Origin: Bacteroidota bacterium
Lineage (GTDB): Bacteria > Bacteroidota > Rhodothermia > Rhodothermales > UBA10348
NCBI GenBank assembly: GCA_029262855.1
Contig: JAJCYP010000063.1
Coordinates: forward strand, 1 to 40,886
Direction of reading: 5' to 3'
DNA length: 40,886 nucleotides
In this document: positions 26,257-33,996 of the stretch, piece by piece
Position numbering within the stretch: the stretch's first letter is position 1
How the letters are laid out: each line of letters begins with the position of its first letter
Translations under genes and position numbers: made by a program
The notes under the pieces: model-generated
Told to the model about the DNA's origin: nothing
What the model saw: only the letters and a program-made list of their open reading frames with translations
The model's database searches: none

Positions 26257-27264
26257 CTAGTTCTGGTTTGTGTTGCACTTGGACTCGTACTCCTTGTGTC
26301 GAAGTACCTCCGGCAGGCCTTCCTGCTCGTCACACCAGGCTCCCTGCGCTGCCTGGAAATCTCGGACAGCGTCGATGGCATTTGCAATCGACGACACAAT
26401 GGCGCCCAGAACGGCACCGGTAAGGGCACCCAACGATACACCGCCAGCGGCTCCTACTGCACAGCCAAACCCTGCACCCCATATACCAGCCAGGCAGCCT
26501 ACGCCACCTCCCATCAGTGCTCCGGCCTCGGCCCAACTGCGAATGTCAGAGACGAGTTGACGGATGTAGTTGCCTGGGCGAAAGTACGAGGTCCACGTGG
26601 GCGGGCGCCGTCCGCCCGGAGCATTCTGGATGGTCAGGATTCGAGGCCTTGAGTGGTCGGACGCGGCAACGACCGGAGCCGCCTTGCCGAGAAGAAAACT
26701 CAGGCGACGCACGGAGGGGGCGTTGGCCTCATCGGTGAAGTAGTCGAATTGGGCCTGGATGAATGCGCTGACTACGTGGATGGGCCGTGCTGCTTCCGGC
26801 CCGATCTGTCCGACGGCTGCGTGTTCCACCGCGGTCAGAATGGACTTGAGTTCTGGGCCGGTAGTTGCCGTTTCTGCGCGATCCAGCACCTGATGCAGGT
26901 AACGCTTCTGATCCTGCGTCAGCGATTCGTCGGTATCAAACGGACGTCGTGAGGGTGTTTTCCGGTCCAGACTGGAGACTTGTGATATCGCGCTGGCGAC
27001 TTCGTCGATATCCAGATCGATCGCAAGCGGCTCGTAGGCATCCAGCGCTTCCAGCAGCACCAGGCCGGGGTCCGCCCGCGTCCCGTGGTAGGCAGACACG
27101 TAGTCGATGGAGTGCTCGACGAGACCGGCGATTGCGGCACGGGCCTCTTCGATGTAGGGGTTCTCCGACTCGGGCTGTGAATCAAGGAGATCACCCGAGC
27201 AGGCGGCAAAGACACCACTCAGGAGTACGGCGATTACGCCGAGAAGTGAATAGGAACGTTTCAT
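26257..27264 (-). CDS. Glycine-zipper lipoprotein of unknown function
   Basis: A 335-residue predicted lipoprotein. The ATG at 27264 gives a lipobox F-A-A-C with the acylated cysteine at 22; Ser at +2 fits outer-membrane sorting. Residues about 30-240 are mainly helical and soluble, with a conserved-looking start (ENPYIEEARAAIAGLVEHSI). Residues 247-298 form a long Gly/Ala-rich hydrophobic stretch with repeated GxxxG spacing (MGGGVGCLAGIWGAGFGCAV then GALTGAVLGAIVSSIANAI), like the glycine zippers of some bacteriocins and amyloid-like toxins. Four cysteines lie in or after this part (257, 268, 311, 330). The small membrane protein follows 8 bp downstream. The family is not recognised, and function is open. 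Confidence 0.7.
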   Translation of the reverse strand: MKRSYSLLGVIAVLLSGVFAACSGDLLDSQPESENPYIEEARAAIAGLVEHSIDYVSAYHGTRADPGLVLLEALDAYEPLAIDLDIDEVASAISQVSSLDRKTPSRRPFDTDESLTQDQKRYLHQVLDRAETATTGPELKSILTAVEHAAVGQIGPEAARPIHVVSAFIQAQFDYFTDEANAPSVRRLSFLLGKAAPVVAASDHSRPRILTIQNAPGGRRPPTWTSYFRPGNYIRQLVSDIRSWAEAGALMGGGVGCLAGIWGAGFGCAVGAAGGVSLGALTGAVLGAIVSSIANAIDAVRDFQAAQGAWCDEQEGLPEVLRHKEYESKCNTNQN

Positions 27265-27365
27265 GGGTCGACTCGATGGGGTTGGTTGGACTAGCTTCGC
27301 GGGCCGGCATGGTCGCCGGCCACACACCCATAGAGCCTCCACCCGGGAGCGCGTAACATCTTCAG

Positions 27366-28784
27366 ATGGAAGCCATCAGCGTTTTTGACATGCTGAAGAT
27401 TGGTGTCGGGCCCTCCAGCTCGCACACACTGGGCCCCTGGCGGGCCGTCCAGCGATGGCTTCGCGAGCTCTCGGCCGAGATCGATCCCAGCGACATCGAC
27501 CACATCCAGATTCTGCTGTATGGATCACTCGCGCTGACGGGACGTGGGCACTGCACCGACACCGCGATTTCCCTTGCCCTGCTTGGACACGATCCGGTGA
27601 CCGTTCCCGTGGAGAACATCCGGCAGTATGTGAGCGACCTGGAGCGGTCCAAGTCCGTGGACATCGGCAACCATTGGGTGCCGTTTGACCCGGTCTCGGA
27701 TATCATTTTCCTCAAGTCAGAGCGCCTCCCGGGTCACGCCAACGGCATGGTCTGCCGGGCCTCACTTGGCGAGCGCGTCCTGGAGTCCACCTACTACTCG
27801 GTCGGCGGGGGCTTCGTGGTCCGCGAGGGCGATGAGAACGGCGATGCCCAGTCCGTCACGCTGCCCTATCCGGCACTAAAGGCCCAGGACTTCGCGGAGC
27901 ATGCGGCGCGGAGCGGAATGTCCATGGCGCAGCTGGTCCGAGCCAACGAGGCCACCTGGAGGACGGAGGCCGAGATGACCCGTGACATCCAGGCTATCTG
28001 GGAGACGATGCGCGATTGCGTCTACCTGGGTTGTCACAGAGAGGGCATCCTTCCGGGCGGACTGAACGTGACTCGTCGTGCCTTTGCGCTGCACCGAAAA
28101 CTGATGCCGCCGGTGCCCTATTCCAGCAGCACGGAGTGGCTCCGCGCCCTGGAGAACCAGCACCCCCACTTCAATCAGGTGATCAAGTGGGTCAGCTGTT
28201 TTGCCCTTGCCGTGAACGAGGAAAATGCAGCGCTCGGACGCGTGGTCACCGCGCCCACCAACGGAGCGGCGGGCGTCATTCCGGCGGTCCTTATGTACCT
28301 GATCTGTTTTTGTGAACAGGCCATCTCCACCAGGCAGATCCATGACTTCCTGTTTGTGGCAGGTGAAGTAGGCACCTACTTCAAGAAACGCGCGACCATT
28401 TCCGCGGCGATGGGCGGCTGCCAGGCCGAAATCGGCGTGTCATCAGCGATGGCGGCAGCGGCCCTGACGGAGGCACTGGGGGGTACGGTCCCGCAGGCAC
28501 TGATGGCAGCCGAGATTGCGATGGAACACCATCTGGGACTCACCTGTGATCCGGTTGGCGGCCTGGTTCAGATCCCCTGTATCGAGCGCAACTCAATGGG
28601 CGCCATAAAGGCCATCAATGCCGCACAGCTCGCACTGGATGGCGACCCGGCATCGGCCAAAGTCTCGCTTGACGATGTCATCGTGACCATGGACCAGACC
28701 GCCAAGGACATGAGCCAGAAGTACAAGGAGACCTCGGAGGGTGGACTGGCGGTCAACATCTCGGTTCGCGTGCCCGAGTGTTGA
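27366..28784 (+). CDS. sdaA: L-serine ammonia-lyase (single-chain, iron-sulfur)
   Basis: A 472-residue enzyme that converts L-serine to pyruvate and ammonia in the cytoplasm. The beta domain comes first (SVFDMLKIGVGPSSSHTLGP), then the alpha domain (TAPTNGAAGVIPAVLMYL). Three cysteines at 352 (GGCQAEIG), 394 (LTCDPVGG) and 405 (IPCIERNSMG) are spaced 42 and 11 residues apart, as in characterised bacterial 4Fe-4S serine dehydratases. The C-terminal residue is cysteine (VRVPEC), which matches the autoinhibitory tail-in-mouth cysteine known in this family. The start at 27366 gives the canonical N-terminus. It is divergent from the lipoprotein gene across 101 bp. There is no evident regulatory neighbour. 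Confidence 0.96.
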   Translation: MEAISVFDMLKIGVGPSSSHTLGPWRAVQRWLRELSAEIDPSDIDHIQILLYGSLALTGRGHCTDTAISLALLGHDPVTVPVENIRQYVSDLERSKSVDIGNHWVPFDPVSDIIFLKSERLPGHANGMVCRASLGERVLESTYYSVGGGFVVREGDENGDAQSVTLPYPALKAQDFAEHAARSGMSMAQLVRANEATWRTEAEMTRDIQAIWETMRDCVYLGCHREGILPGGLNVTRRAFALHRKLMPPVPYSSSTEWLRALENQHPHFNQVIKWVSCFALAVNEENAALGRVVTAPTNGAAGVIPAVLMYLICFCEQAISTRQIHDFLFVAGEVGTYFKKRATISAAMGGCQAEIGVSSAMAAAALTEALGGTVPQALMAAEIAMEHHLGLTCDPVGGLVQIPCIERNSMGAIKAINAAQLALDGDPASAKVSLDDVIVTMDQTAKDMSQKYKETSEGGLAVNISVRVPEC

Positions 28785-28867
28785 AACGGATGCCGGCCCG
28801 GCACGTGGGGCGTCAATGTCGTGGTTTGCTGGAGTTCTCCGTTTACTCTAGTGTAACCCCCAGGTTT

Positions 28868-29071
28868 GTGACCCTATCCGAACCGACTCCATACTCGAGA
28901 AGGCTCTGGGCGGCCTTCTTCGCCGGCGTGGCGCTCATGTCCGGCCTTCGCATGGCTTTGGCCCAGTCCCAGGGCGTCAGTGCGACCAGGTTGGACCTGC
29001 TGGGCCTGGTACTCGGAGCCACTCTGGCCGTGCTGATTGTCGCGCTCCCCAGTCGAGGATCCCGAAGCTAG
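28868..29071 (+). CDS. Small two-helix membrane protein
   Basis: A 67-residue ORF starting at GTG 28868; the frame is open from 28778 but the earlier part overlaps the end of the serine dehydratase gene and reads as non-coding. Two hydrophobic segments are seen: LWAAFFAGVALMSGLRMAL and LDLLGLVLGATLAVLIVAL, followed by a basic tail. Nothing further is recognisable. It lies between a plus-strand enzyme and a convergent ATP-grasp gene. An opposite-strand ORF covers the same bases but lacks protein-like character. Confidence 0.45.
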   Translation: MTLSEPTPYSRRLWAAFFAGVALMSGLRMALAQSQGVSATRLDLLGLVLGATLAVLIVALPSRGSRS

Positions 29072-29093
29072 CACAAGAGCTGGCACAGGCCCC

Positions 29094-29954
29094 TCAACCT
29101 GTCCGAAGACGCGAAGCCACCACATCGGCGCAGCGCTGCGCAGCGCCCGGCTGCGACAGGAAGAGAACGGGCTCGATGAGTTCGAGCTCCAGGACCGCGG
29201 GTTCATCTTCCCACAACACCAGGTCAACGCGGGCGAACAGCGGCGTGCGGGGCAGTCTCGAGAACAGACGCCGAGCCAGGGCCAATTCGGCTTCCGATGG
29301 AATTACGGGGACCGACGCGCCGCCCAATTCCTCCTGTACCCGAAAGTCGCCGGCACCCGGCGTCTTGCGCATGGCGTGGCTGAAGGCGCCGTCGAAGTAG
29401 ATCAGGGAGGTCTCGCCGCGGGTCCGGATGGAGGGGACGAAGGGCTGTATCAGTGTGCGCATTCCAGCGAGGGCGGCTGTGGCCTCCGCAACAGTCGAGG
29501 GATCAGCCGCCTCCATCAGGAACGTCTTGTAGGCAGAGGCGCCGACGGCGGGTTTCGCAACAACGCACTCGCTGGCCGCCTTCTGGAAGGCGGCCAGCGG
29601 GACCCCGCAGGATATCACCGTGGGGACCACGCGGACCCCCCGGTCCGCGAGGTCCAGGAGGTACCCCTTGTCGGCGTTCCAGCGTACCAGATCCAGCGCA
29701 TTCCAAAGCACGGCCTCTCGGTGAATCCGCTCCAGCGCCGACAGGAATTCGAGAAGGTTCAGGTGGTAGTCCCACGTCTCGCGAATAAGCACGGCGCGGT
29801 ATGCCGACCAGTCCATGTCCGATGTCCACGGCACGAACTCAACAGTCCAACCCAGATCAGAGAGGGCGGGTACAAGCGCCCGCTCCTCCCGGGCCAGGTC
29901 CGAATACGGTCCTGGCCCGGGAGCAACGAGAATGGCTAGGGTCTGGCTGGGCAA
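29094..29954 (-). CDS. ATP-grasp domain protein (DcsG/RimK-like ligase)
   Basis: A 286-residue ligase-like enzyme. I place the start at TTG 29954 with GGAG seven bases upstream; the frame is open to 30101, but that would overlap the barrel gene and precede the homologous start (TLAILVAPGPGPYSDLAREE). The N-terminal Rossmann-like part has LIRETWDYHLNLLEFL. The central lid has RWNADKGYLLDLADRGV and the ATP-binding VAKPAVGAS (K134). The metal-binding end motif is ELELIEPVLFL at about 256-266. Relatives join a carboxylate to an amine, such as in D-cycloserine formation (DcsG). No other biosynthetic gene is near, so the substrate is unknown. It follows the barrel gene by 46 bp, with a strong hairpin between them. 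Confidence 0.85.
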   Translation of the reverse strand: MPSQTLAILVAPGPGPYSDLAREERALVPALSDLGWTVEFVPWTSDMDWSAYRAVLIRETWDYHLNLLEFLSALERIHREAVLWNALDLVRWNADKGYLLDLADRGVRVVPTVISCGVPLAAFQKAASECVVAKPAVGASAYKTFLMEAADPSTVAEATAALAGMRTLIQPFVPSIRTRGETSLIYFDGAFSHAMRKTPGAGDFRVQEELGGASVPVIPSEAELALARRLFSRLPRTPLFARVDLVLWEDEPAVLELELIEPVLFLSQPGAAQRCADVVASRLRTG

Positions 29955-29963
29955 CGTCGTGCT

Positions 29964-29989
29964 CCGGAGGCCCGGGATCGGGCCTCCGG
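29964..29989 (-). promoter_or_regulatory. Strong hairpin before the ATP-grasp gene
   Basis: Positions 29964-29973 (CCGGAGGCCC) and 29980-29989 (GGGCCTCCGG) form a perfect 10-bp GC-rich stem with a 6-nt loop. It lies between the barrel stop and the TTG start and overlaps two bases of the GGAG ribosome-binding site (29962-29965, minus strand). There is no T-tract. It could act as an attenuator, an mRNA stabiliser or a translational gate. Confidence 0.55.
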
Positions 29990-30000
29990 GGCCCGGCGGG

Positions 30001-30708
30001 TCAGAATGCGAGAGTAACTCCGAACCGCGGCTGCACGATATCGACCCGAGATCGGGTGGTATTGAAGGAAATACTGCCGGGCTCGCGCTCAATATCCCCA
30101 CTGCGGAGGTACTCCGCCTCCCCGCTGAGCAGGTAACGCGCTCCGAACGTCAGATACACCTGACCGGGGCGCCGGTCATCGCCCATGAGTCCATCCCAGA
30201 CCCTGAAGTCGATTCCGGCACCAAGGCCATAGCTGCGGGTGAAATCATCCTGATTCGTGGAGCCGATGATCTCCTCGTCGTAGTCATAATCCACCAGTGA
30301 GGTCTGCGTCCAAAGGTACTTGAAGCCGTAGAGGGCATCGACGTAGGGTCTAACCTTCCCACTGACCGGCTGGAGCCGGATCATGGCGTGCACCTGGGCG
30401 AGATTGTTGGTGGTTTGAACCCTTGCATTGATGTCGGGAATCGTCATCGAGAGGGGTTCGCGCCTGTTCTCGGTCCCATAGACGTGCGCGGCGGCATCGA
30501 GTCCGATCATCACGGGCGAGAGCCCCACGTGCTTTCCGGCATGGAAGTTCAGCCCAAAGCCGGCTTCGTTCATGTTCTCACTGAACGCGCCCTGAGGCAC
30601 GGCCAGTGCCAGGTCGAGGCCGAATTCGGTGCCACGCTGGGCGGATGCGGTCAGAGGAATCAGGAAAAGGAGGAGTGCAAGGCTGAGGCCGTAGCGATTG
30701 TCTTTCAT
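30001..30708 (-). CDS. Small outer-membrane beta-barrel protein
   Basis: A 235-residue secreted protein. The ATG at 30708 begins a signal peptide (MKDNRYGLSLALLLFLIPLT, cleaved after ASAQ); an in-frame ATG at 30738 is less likely. The mature part alternates polar and hydrophobic residues in short strands (FGLDLALAVPQ, GFGLNFHAGKHVG, MIGLDAAAHVYG) and ends in a terminal strand with phenylalanine last (QPRFGVTLAF), as expected for barrel insertion by the BAM machinery. It resembles general OmpW/OmpA-like porin-type proteins of FCB bacteria, but no specific family is named. It precedes the ATP-grasp gene on the same strand. Confidence 0.8.
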   Translation of the reverse strand: MKDNRYGLSLALLLFLIPLTASAQRGTEFGLDLALAVPQGAFSENMNEAGFGLNFHAGKHVGLSPVMIGLDAAAHVYGTENRREPLSMTIPDINARVQTTNNLAQVHAMIRLQPVSGKVRPYVDALYGFKYLWTQTSLVDYDYDEEIIGSTNQDDFTRSYGLGAGIDFRVWDGLMGDDRRPGQVYLTFGARYLLSGEAEYLRSGDIEREPGSISFNTTRSRVDIVQPRFGVTLAF

Positions 30709-30829
30709 CGTATTCGCCGTGTCGTGATTGATGGACATCTCACGGCGCTTCACCTATCCTCTGGGCCCTGAATCGGACCAGCACCGCTTGGCCGTTCCAT
30801 TCTGCAATGCGGGTGCCTGATTCCCCGTC

Positions 30830-31225
30830 TTAACTGTCGCTGAAGCCGTAGGGCCAATCTTTGCGCGGCAAGGCCATCTCCAAACCGTACAGCTGGACAC
30901 GGCTTTCTCCCTTCCAATTGAACGGATCCCGGGCTCGGAGCTGCTTGGTCAGAAAGGTGCGGAACGCGTGAAGCCATTGCTCCACCATGGCGTCGCGGGG
31001 CTCCCTTGAGGCGACCAGAGCAATGTTGCTCATCAGAGTTCGGAAGTCGGATCCGTGTGGGGCCGCAAACCGGAAAGCTGCCAGTTTCGTGAGGCAGTCC
31101 TGCTGGATATCGATCAGCTCCGACCTGCGAATCTTCCTGGCCCCCCGCGCTTCAATGGCGCGGGCCCAGCGATCAAGCTCGGCGATGGCGCCGTTGACGG
31201 TACTTAGGGCTGGAGATCCTGACAT
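30830..31225 (-). CDS. Hypothetical soluble protein
   Basis: A 131-residue protein of unknown function. The frame is open to 31855, but protein-like sequence begins at the ATG at 31225, where a helical segment starts (TVNGAIAELDRWARAIEARG). Basic and aromatic residues are frequent, and the C-terminal part reads RDPFNWKGESRVQLYGLEM. No signal peptide or membrane segment is present. The gene lies 121 bp upstream of the barrel gene on the same strand. I could not assign it to any family. Confidence 0.6.
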   Translation of the reverse strand: MSGSPALSTVNGAIAELDRWARAIEARGARKIRRSELIDIQQDCLTKLAAFRFAAPHGSDFRTLMSNIALVASREPRDAMVEQWLHAFRTFLTKQLRARDPFNWKGESRVQLYGLEMALPRKDWPYGFSDS

Positions 31226-31420
31226 GGCCGAAGATAATACCCACAAGGCTTTATCGTAGCAGCACCAGCATCCCCGTTTCACGATTGTCCGAATGCGTGA
31301 GCACGTACAGATAGGAACCGGCCGCGAACCCAAGACTAGCAGCAACCATGCCGCCCAGAGCACCAGAACTCCCAGCGGTCGACCTTTGCGATTCGCTTGA
31401 CGCGGATGTATCGTGGCCGG
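31226..31420. other. Intergenic region before the propeller cluster, with a weak sORF
   Basis: The 195-bp gap separates divergent genes and should carry the promoter of the propeller operon; no clear boxes are seen. A short minus-strand ORF at 31251-31349 (32 residues, MVAASLGFAAGSYLYVLTHS then DNRETGMLVLLR) looks protein-like but is too short to support. It could be a remnant of a longer gene or chance. Confidence 0.25.
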
Positions 31421-32599
31421 ATGAGCATGTTCAAGCCTTTCCCGCCAAGGCCCATGCAGCCTGGATTTCTTTCGACCCTGCTGCTGGCGATTCTGGTTGT
31501 CACTCCAGTCCTGGCCCAGACGTCCCAGGGTTCTCGCAATGTATCGCTGCTGGGGCGAGCCCCGGTTCGCGCCGGGGGCGCGGTTGTGGCCCTTGCGCTT
31601 GACCAGCGTAGGCCACTGGCCTACGTCGCCCACGAGAGCGGGATCTCCGTGGTGGATACCGAGCATTTTGGCGTCGTTTCGAGCTGGACTTTGGGGTTGG
31701 ACGGGATCAGGGATGTGGTCCAATTCGGTGACCAGGGAGTCGCACTGGCTACCGAGCAAGGTGTCCGGTTTGCGGCGGTTTCGGATGACGGCTCGCTGGT
31801 GCCGGGCCGTTTTGCCCCTGCTTCGGGCATCCGGGCGTTGGCCGGCTATCGACATTCGTCCGGAGCTTCTTATCTGCTTGCCGCCGGCAAGAACGGGGTC
31901 ACCGTGATGGGCGATGAGTCGTCTGCCCTGATTCCCGTTCCAGACGACGTCCCGGGACGCGAACGCGGAGCGTTTGGCGTCTACGCCGCCTACGATCTTT
32001 CCTCCGAGCAGGACCGCCTATACATGGCTGCCGCCGGAGGCTACTTTGTTTTCGATATCTCCGACGTGGTCGCAGCGGAGCTACTCACGTGGGTGAACTC
32101 GGCGGCGATTCAGAACGGCGTCGGTATTCAGGCATCGCCCGACGCGACCACAATCGTCACGACCACCGACTACGCCTCGGCTCCGGTGCGGATTTTCGAC
32201 CTCCGGCCTGCCCTGGACGGAACCATCTCGCAGGTTCGCACGGCATCTGGAGCCTGGACGGCTGACTGGCGCTCGCACGCCGAGCGTTTTCAGGTCAGGT
32301 GGCCCTACGTGTTTGTGGCCGGAAGGGACCAGGGTTTCCGGATGTTCAACATGCGAAACGTCTACGAACCCTATTCGACGGCCTGGTTCAGAACGGCGCA
32401 GCCTGGCGCCGAACTCGGGGCGATAGACATAGACGTCCGCAATTCTGATGGACTCGTGGCAGTCCTGGATGCGGACACGGGCCTGTGGCTACTCCAGATC
32501 GAGGACTTCCGCGGCTGGGACGGTCGGGGATGGGGATTCGGAAATATCAGTGCGGTTCAGGACTGGGATCAGGGACCACTCGGAGCAGACCAATGGTGA
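31421..32599 (+). CDS. LVIVD-like secreted beta-propeller, divergent paralogue A
   Basis: A 392-residue secreted protein starting at ATG 31421 (ATG 31427 is also possible), with a signal segment LSTLLLAILVVTPVLAQ. The propeller repeats align with paralogues B-D, especially VYAAYDLSSEQDRLYMAAAG, APVRIFDLRPALDG, QVRWPYVFVAGRDQGFRMFN and VRNSDGLVAVLDADTGLWLL. Of the nine histidines shared by B-D only the one in RHSSG remains: GHTFTP is GIQASP here and HNHEVRWPF is AERFQVRWPY. The block around DLHT is missing. If the histidines bind metal, this copy is a non-catalytic or structural member. Its stop overlaps the start of B by 7 bp (ATGGTGA), so the two are translationally coupled. Confidence 0.85.
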   Translation: MSMFKPFPPRPMQPGFLSTLLLAILVVTPVLAQTSQGSRNVSLLGRAPVRAGGAVVALALDQRRPLAYVAHESGISVVDTEHFGVVSSWTLGLDGIRDVVQFGDQGVALATEQGVRFAAVSDDGSLVPGRFAPASGIRALAGYRHSSGASYLLAAGKNGVTVMGDESSALIPVPDDVPGRERGAFGVYAAYDLSSEQDRLYMAAAGGYFVFDISDVVAAELLTWVNSAAIQNGVGIQASPDATTIVTTTDYASAPVRIFDLRPALDGTISQVRTASGAWTADWRSHAERFQVRWPYVFVAGRDQGFRMFNMRNVYEPYSTAWFRTAQPGAELGAIDIDVRNSDGLVAVLDADTGLWLLQIEDFRGWDGRGWGFGNISAVQDWDQGPLGADQW

Positions 32600-33996
32600 C
32601 CATGACCAGCTCACGCTTCGCGTCCGCGCTGCTGGTTGCGGCGCTGGCCTCGGCACCTTCGGCCTCGGCCCAGACGCCCGTCGACCAGCCCGGACATCCG
32701 CCCGCACCCGGAGAGCGGGGCAGCACAAACCTGCACGTTGTCGCCCACATTCCCCTGGGACTCGCCGGCTCTGTGTCGGACGTCGAGGTGGAGCAGGAGC
32801 TCAGCCGACCCTTCGCCTACGTCGCACGGCGTTCCGGCGAGATCGGCTTTGACGTCATCGACCTGAGTGACCCGTCCAAGGCACGCGTGATCCACCGGTG
32901 GCGGATAGAGGACCAGGATCTTCACACCGGCGGCGCCATGGACGGCCGCTACTTCAAGCACGAGGGGCGGTACTACTACGTACAGTCCATGCAGCTTCGG
33001 CAATCGGGACCCAACTCAGACGTCGGCGCCATTGTGTTCGACGTCACCGATCTGCCCGAACGCATCGTGGAGGTGGGCCGCATCCGTCAACCCGATAATC
33101 CGGGCGGCTTCCATAACACGTTCCTGTACAAGCACAGTAGCGGCAAGCCCCTCTACTTCGCCACCTCCGGGCAGTATGCCAAGGTGTTCGACATGGACCG
33201 ATTCCTGGACGGAGACCAGAACGAGATGGATCCGATCCTGCGCGACGCCAACCAGTCGCTGGTGGGCCAGGTACCGGTTCCACAAACGGAAAACCTCTGG
33301 TCGCGCGGCTACCACGACTTCTACGTGGGCTATCACGCTGAGACCGGGACCGACCGATTTTACGGGGGTGGTGGAAGCGGCTTCTACGTCTACGACGTCT
33401 CGGATCTGGCGGACCCGGAACTGCTGGTTTCCATTGTCGGCGTTCCAGGCGTCTCATGGGGGCACACCTTCACGCCCACGCCCGACGGAAATTTTGCCGT
33501 CGGCGAGACCGAATTCCAGTATCAACCGCTGAGGGTCTTTGACCTGCGACCGGCGCTGGAGGGACCCGAGAAGAACATCGACCGGGCCGCCGGAATCTGG
33601 CACGCAGACTGGAAGGCGCTCGCCCACAATCACGAAGTGCGGTGGCCCTTCGTATTCGTCTCCGGGTATGAGAGCGGCCTCAGTGTCTTCAACATGATGG
33701 ACCCGACCAATCCCCACACGGTCGGGTACTACGATACCTTCGATGGTATCCACAACAACCGGGTCGAGGCCATGCAGCGGCTGGGTAGCCCCTATACCTG
33801 GAACGTCTACGATGGGGCCTGGGGCGTGGATGTCCGGAATGCCGACGGACTGATCGTGGTAAGCGACATGACCACCGGATTCTGGGCCTTGCGTATGGAC
33901 GGCTTTGACCGCTGGTACGGACCCGACTGGGGACAACCCGATATTTCGAGTGCACAAGACTGGGACCTGGGTCCCAAGCGAATACAAGATCAATGA
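32593..33996 (+). CDS. LVIVD-like secreted beta-propeller, paralogue B
   Basis: A 467-residue protein. The ATG at 32593 overlaps the end of gene A; the ATG at 32602 is an alternative that keeps the same signal peptide (SRFASALLVAALASAPSASA). A proline-rich linker follows, then propeller repeats resembling LVIVD repeats (FDVIDLSDPSKARVIHRWRI). Histidine-bearing blocks are all present: VAHIPLG, DLHTGG, GGFHNTFLYKHSSG, YHDFYVGYH, GHTFTPTPDG and HNHEVRWPFVF. It is a little longer than C and D because of an insert near DMDRFLDGDQNEMDPILRDA. I infer a periplasmic or surface metal-binding enzyme, but no reaction can be stated. Its stop overlaps the start of C in an ATGA arrangement. Confidence 0.88.
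   Translation: MVTMTSSRFASALLVAALASAPSASAQTPVDQPGHPPAPGERGSTNLHVVAHIPLGLAGSVSDVEVEQELSRPFAYVARRSGEIGFDVIDLSDPSKARVIHRWRIEDQDLHTGGAMDGRYFKHEGRYYYVQSMQLRQSGPNSDVGAIVFDVTDLPERIVEVGRIRQPDNPGGFHNTFLYKHSSGKPLYFATSGQYAKVFDMDRFLDGDQNEMDPILRDANQSLVGQVPVPQTENLWSRGYHDFYVGYHAETGTDRFYGGGGSGFYVYDVSDLADPELLVSIVGVPGVSWGHTFTPTPDGNFAVGETEFQYQPLRVFDLRPALEGPEKNIDRAAGIWHADWKALAHNHEVRWPFVFVSGYESGLSVFNMMDPTNPHTVGYYDTFDGIHNNRVEAMQRLGSPYTWNVYDGAWGVDVRNADGLIVVSDMTTGFWALRMDGFDRWYGPDWGQPDISSAQDWDLGPKRIQDQ

Noticed and set aside
31226-31855. Extension of the small hypothetical gene upstream to 31855
   Set aside because: The extra sequence overlaps propeller gene A and reads as non-protein; coding character starts at the ATG at 31225.
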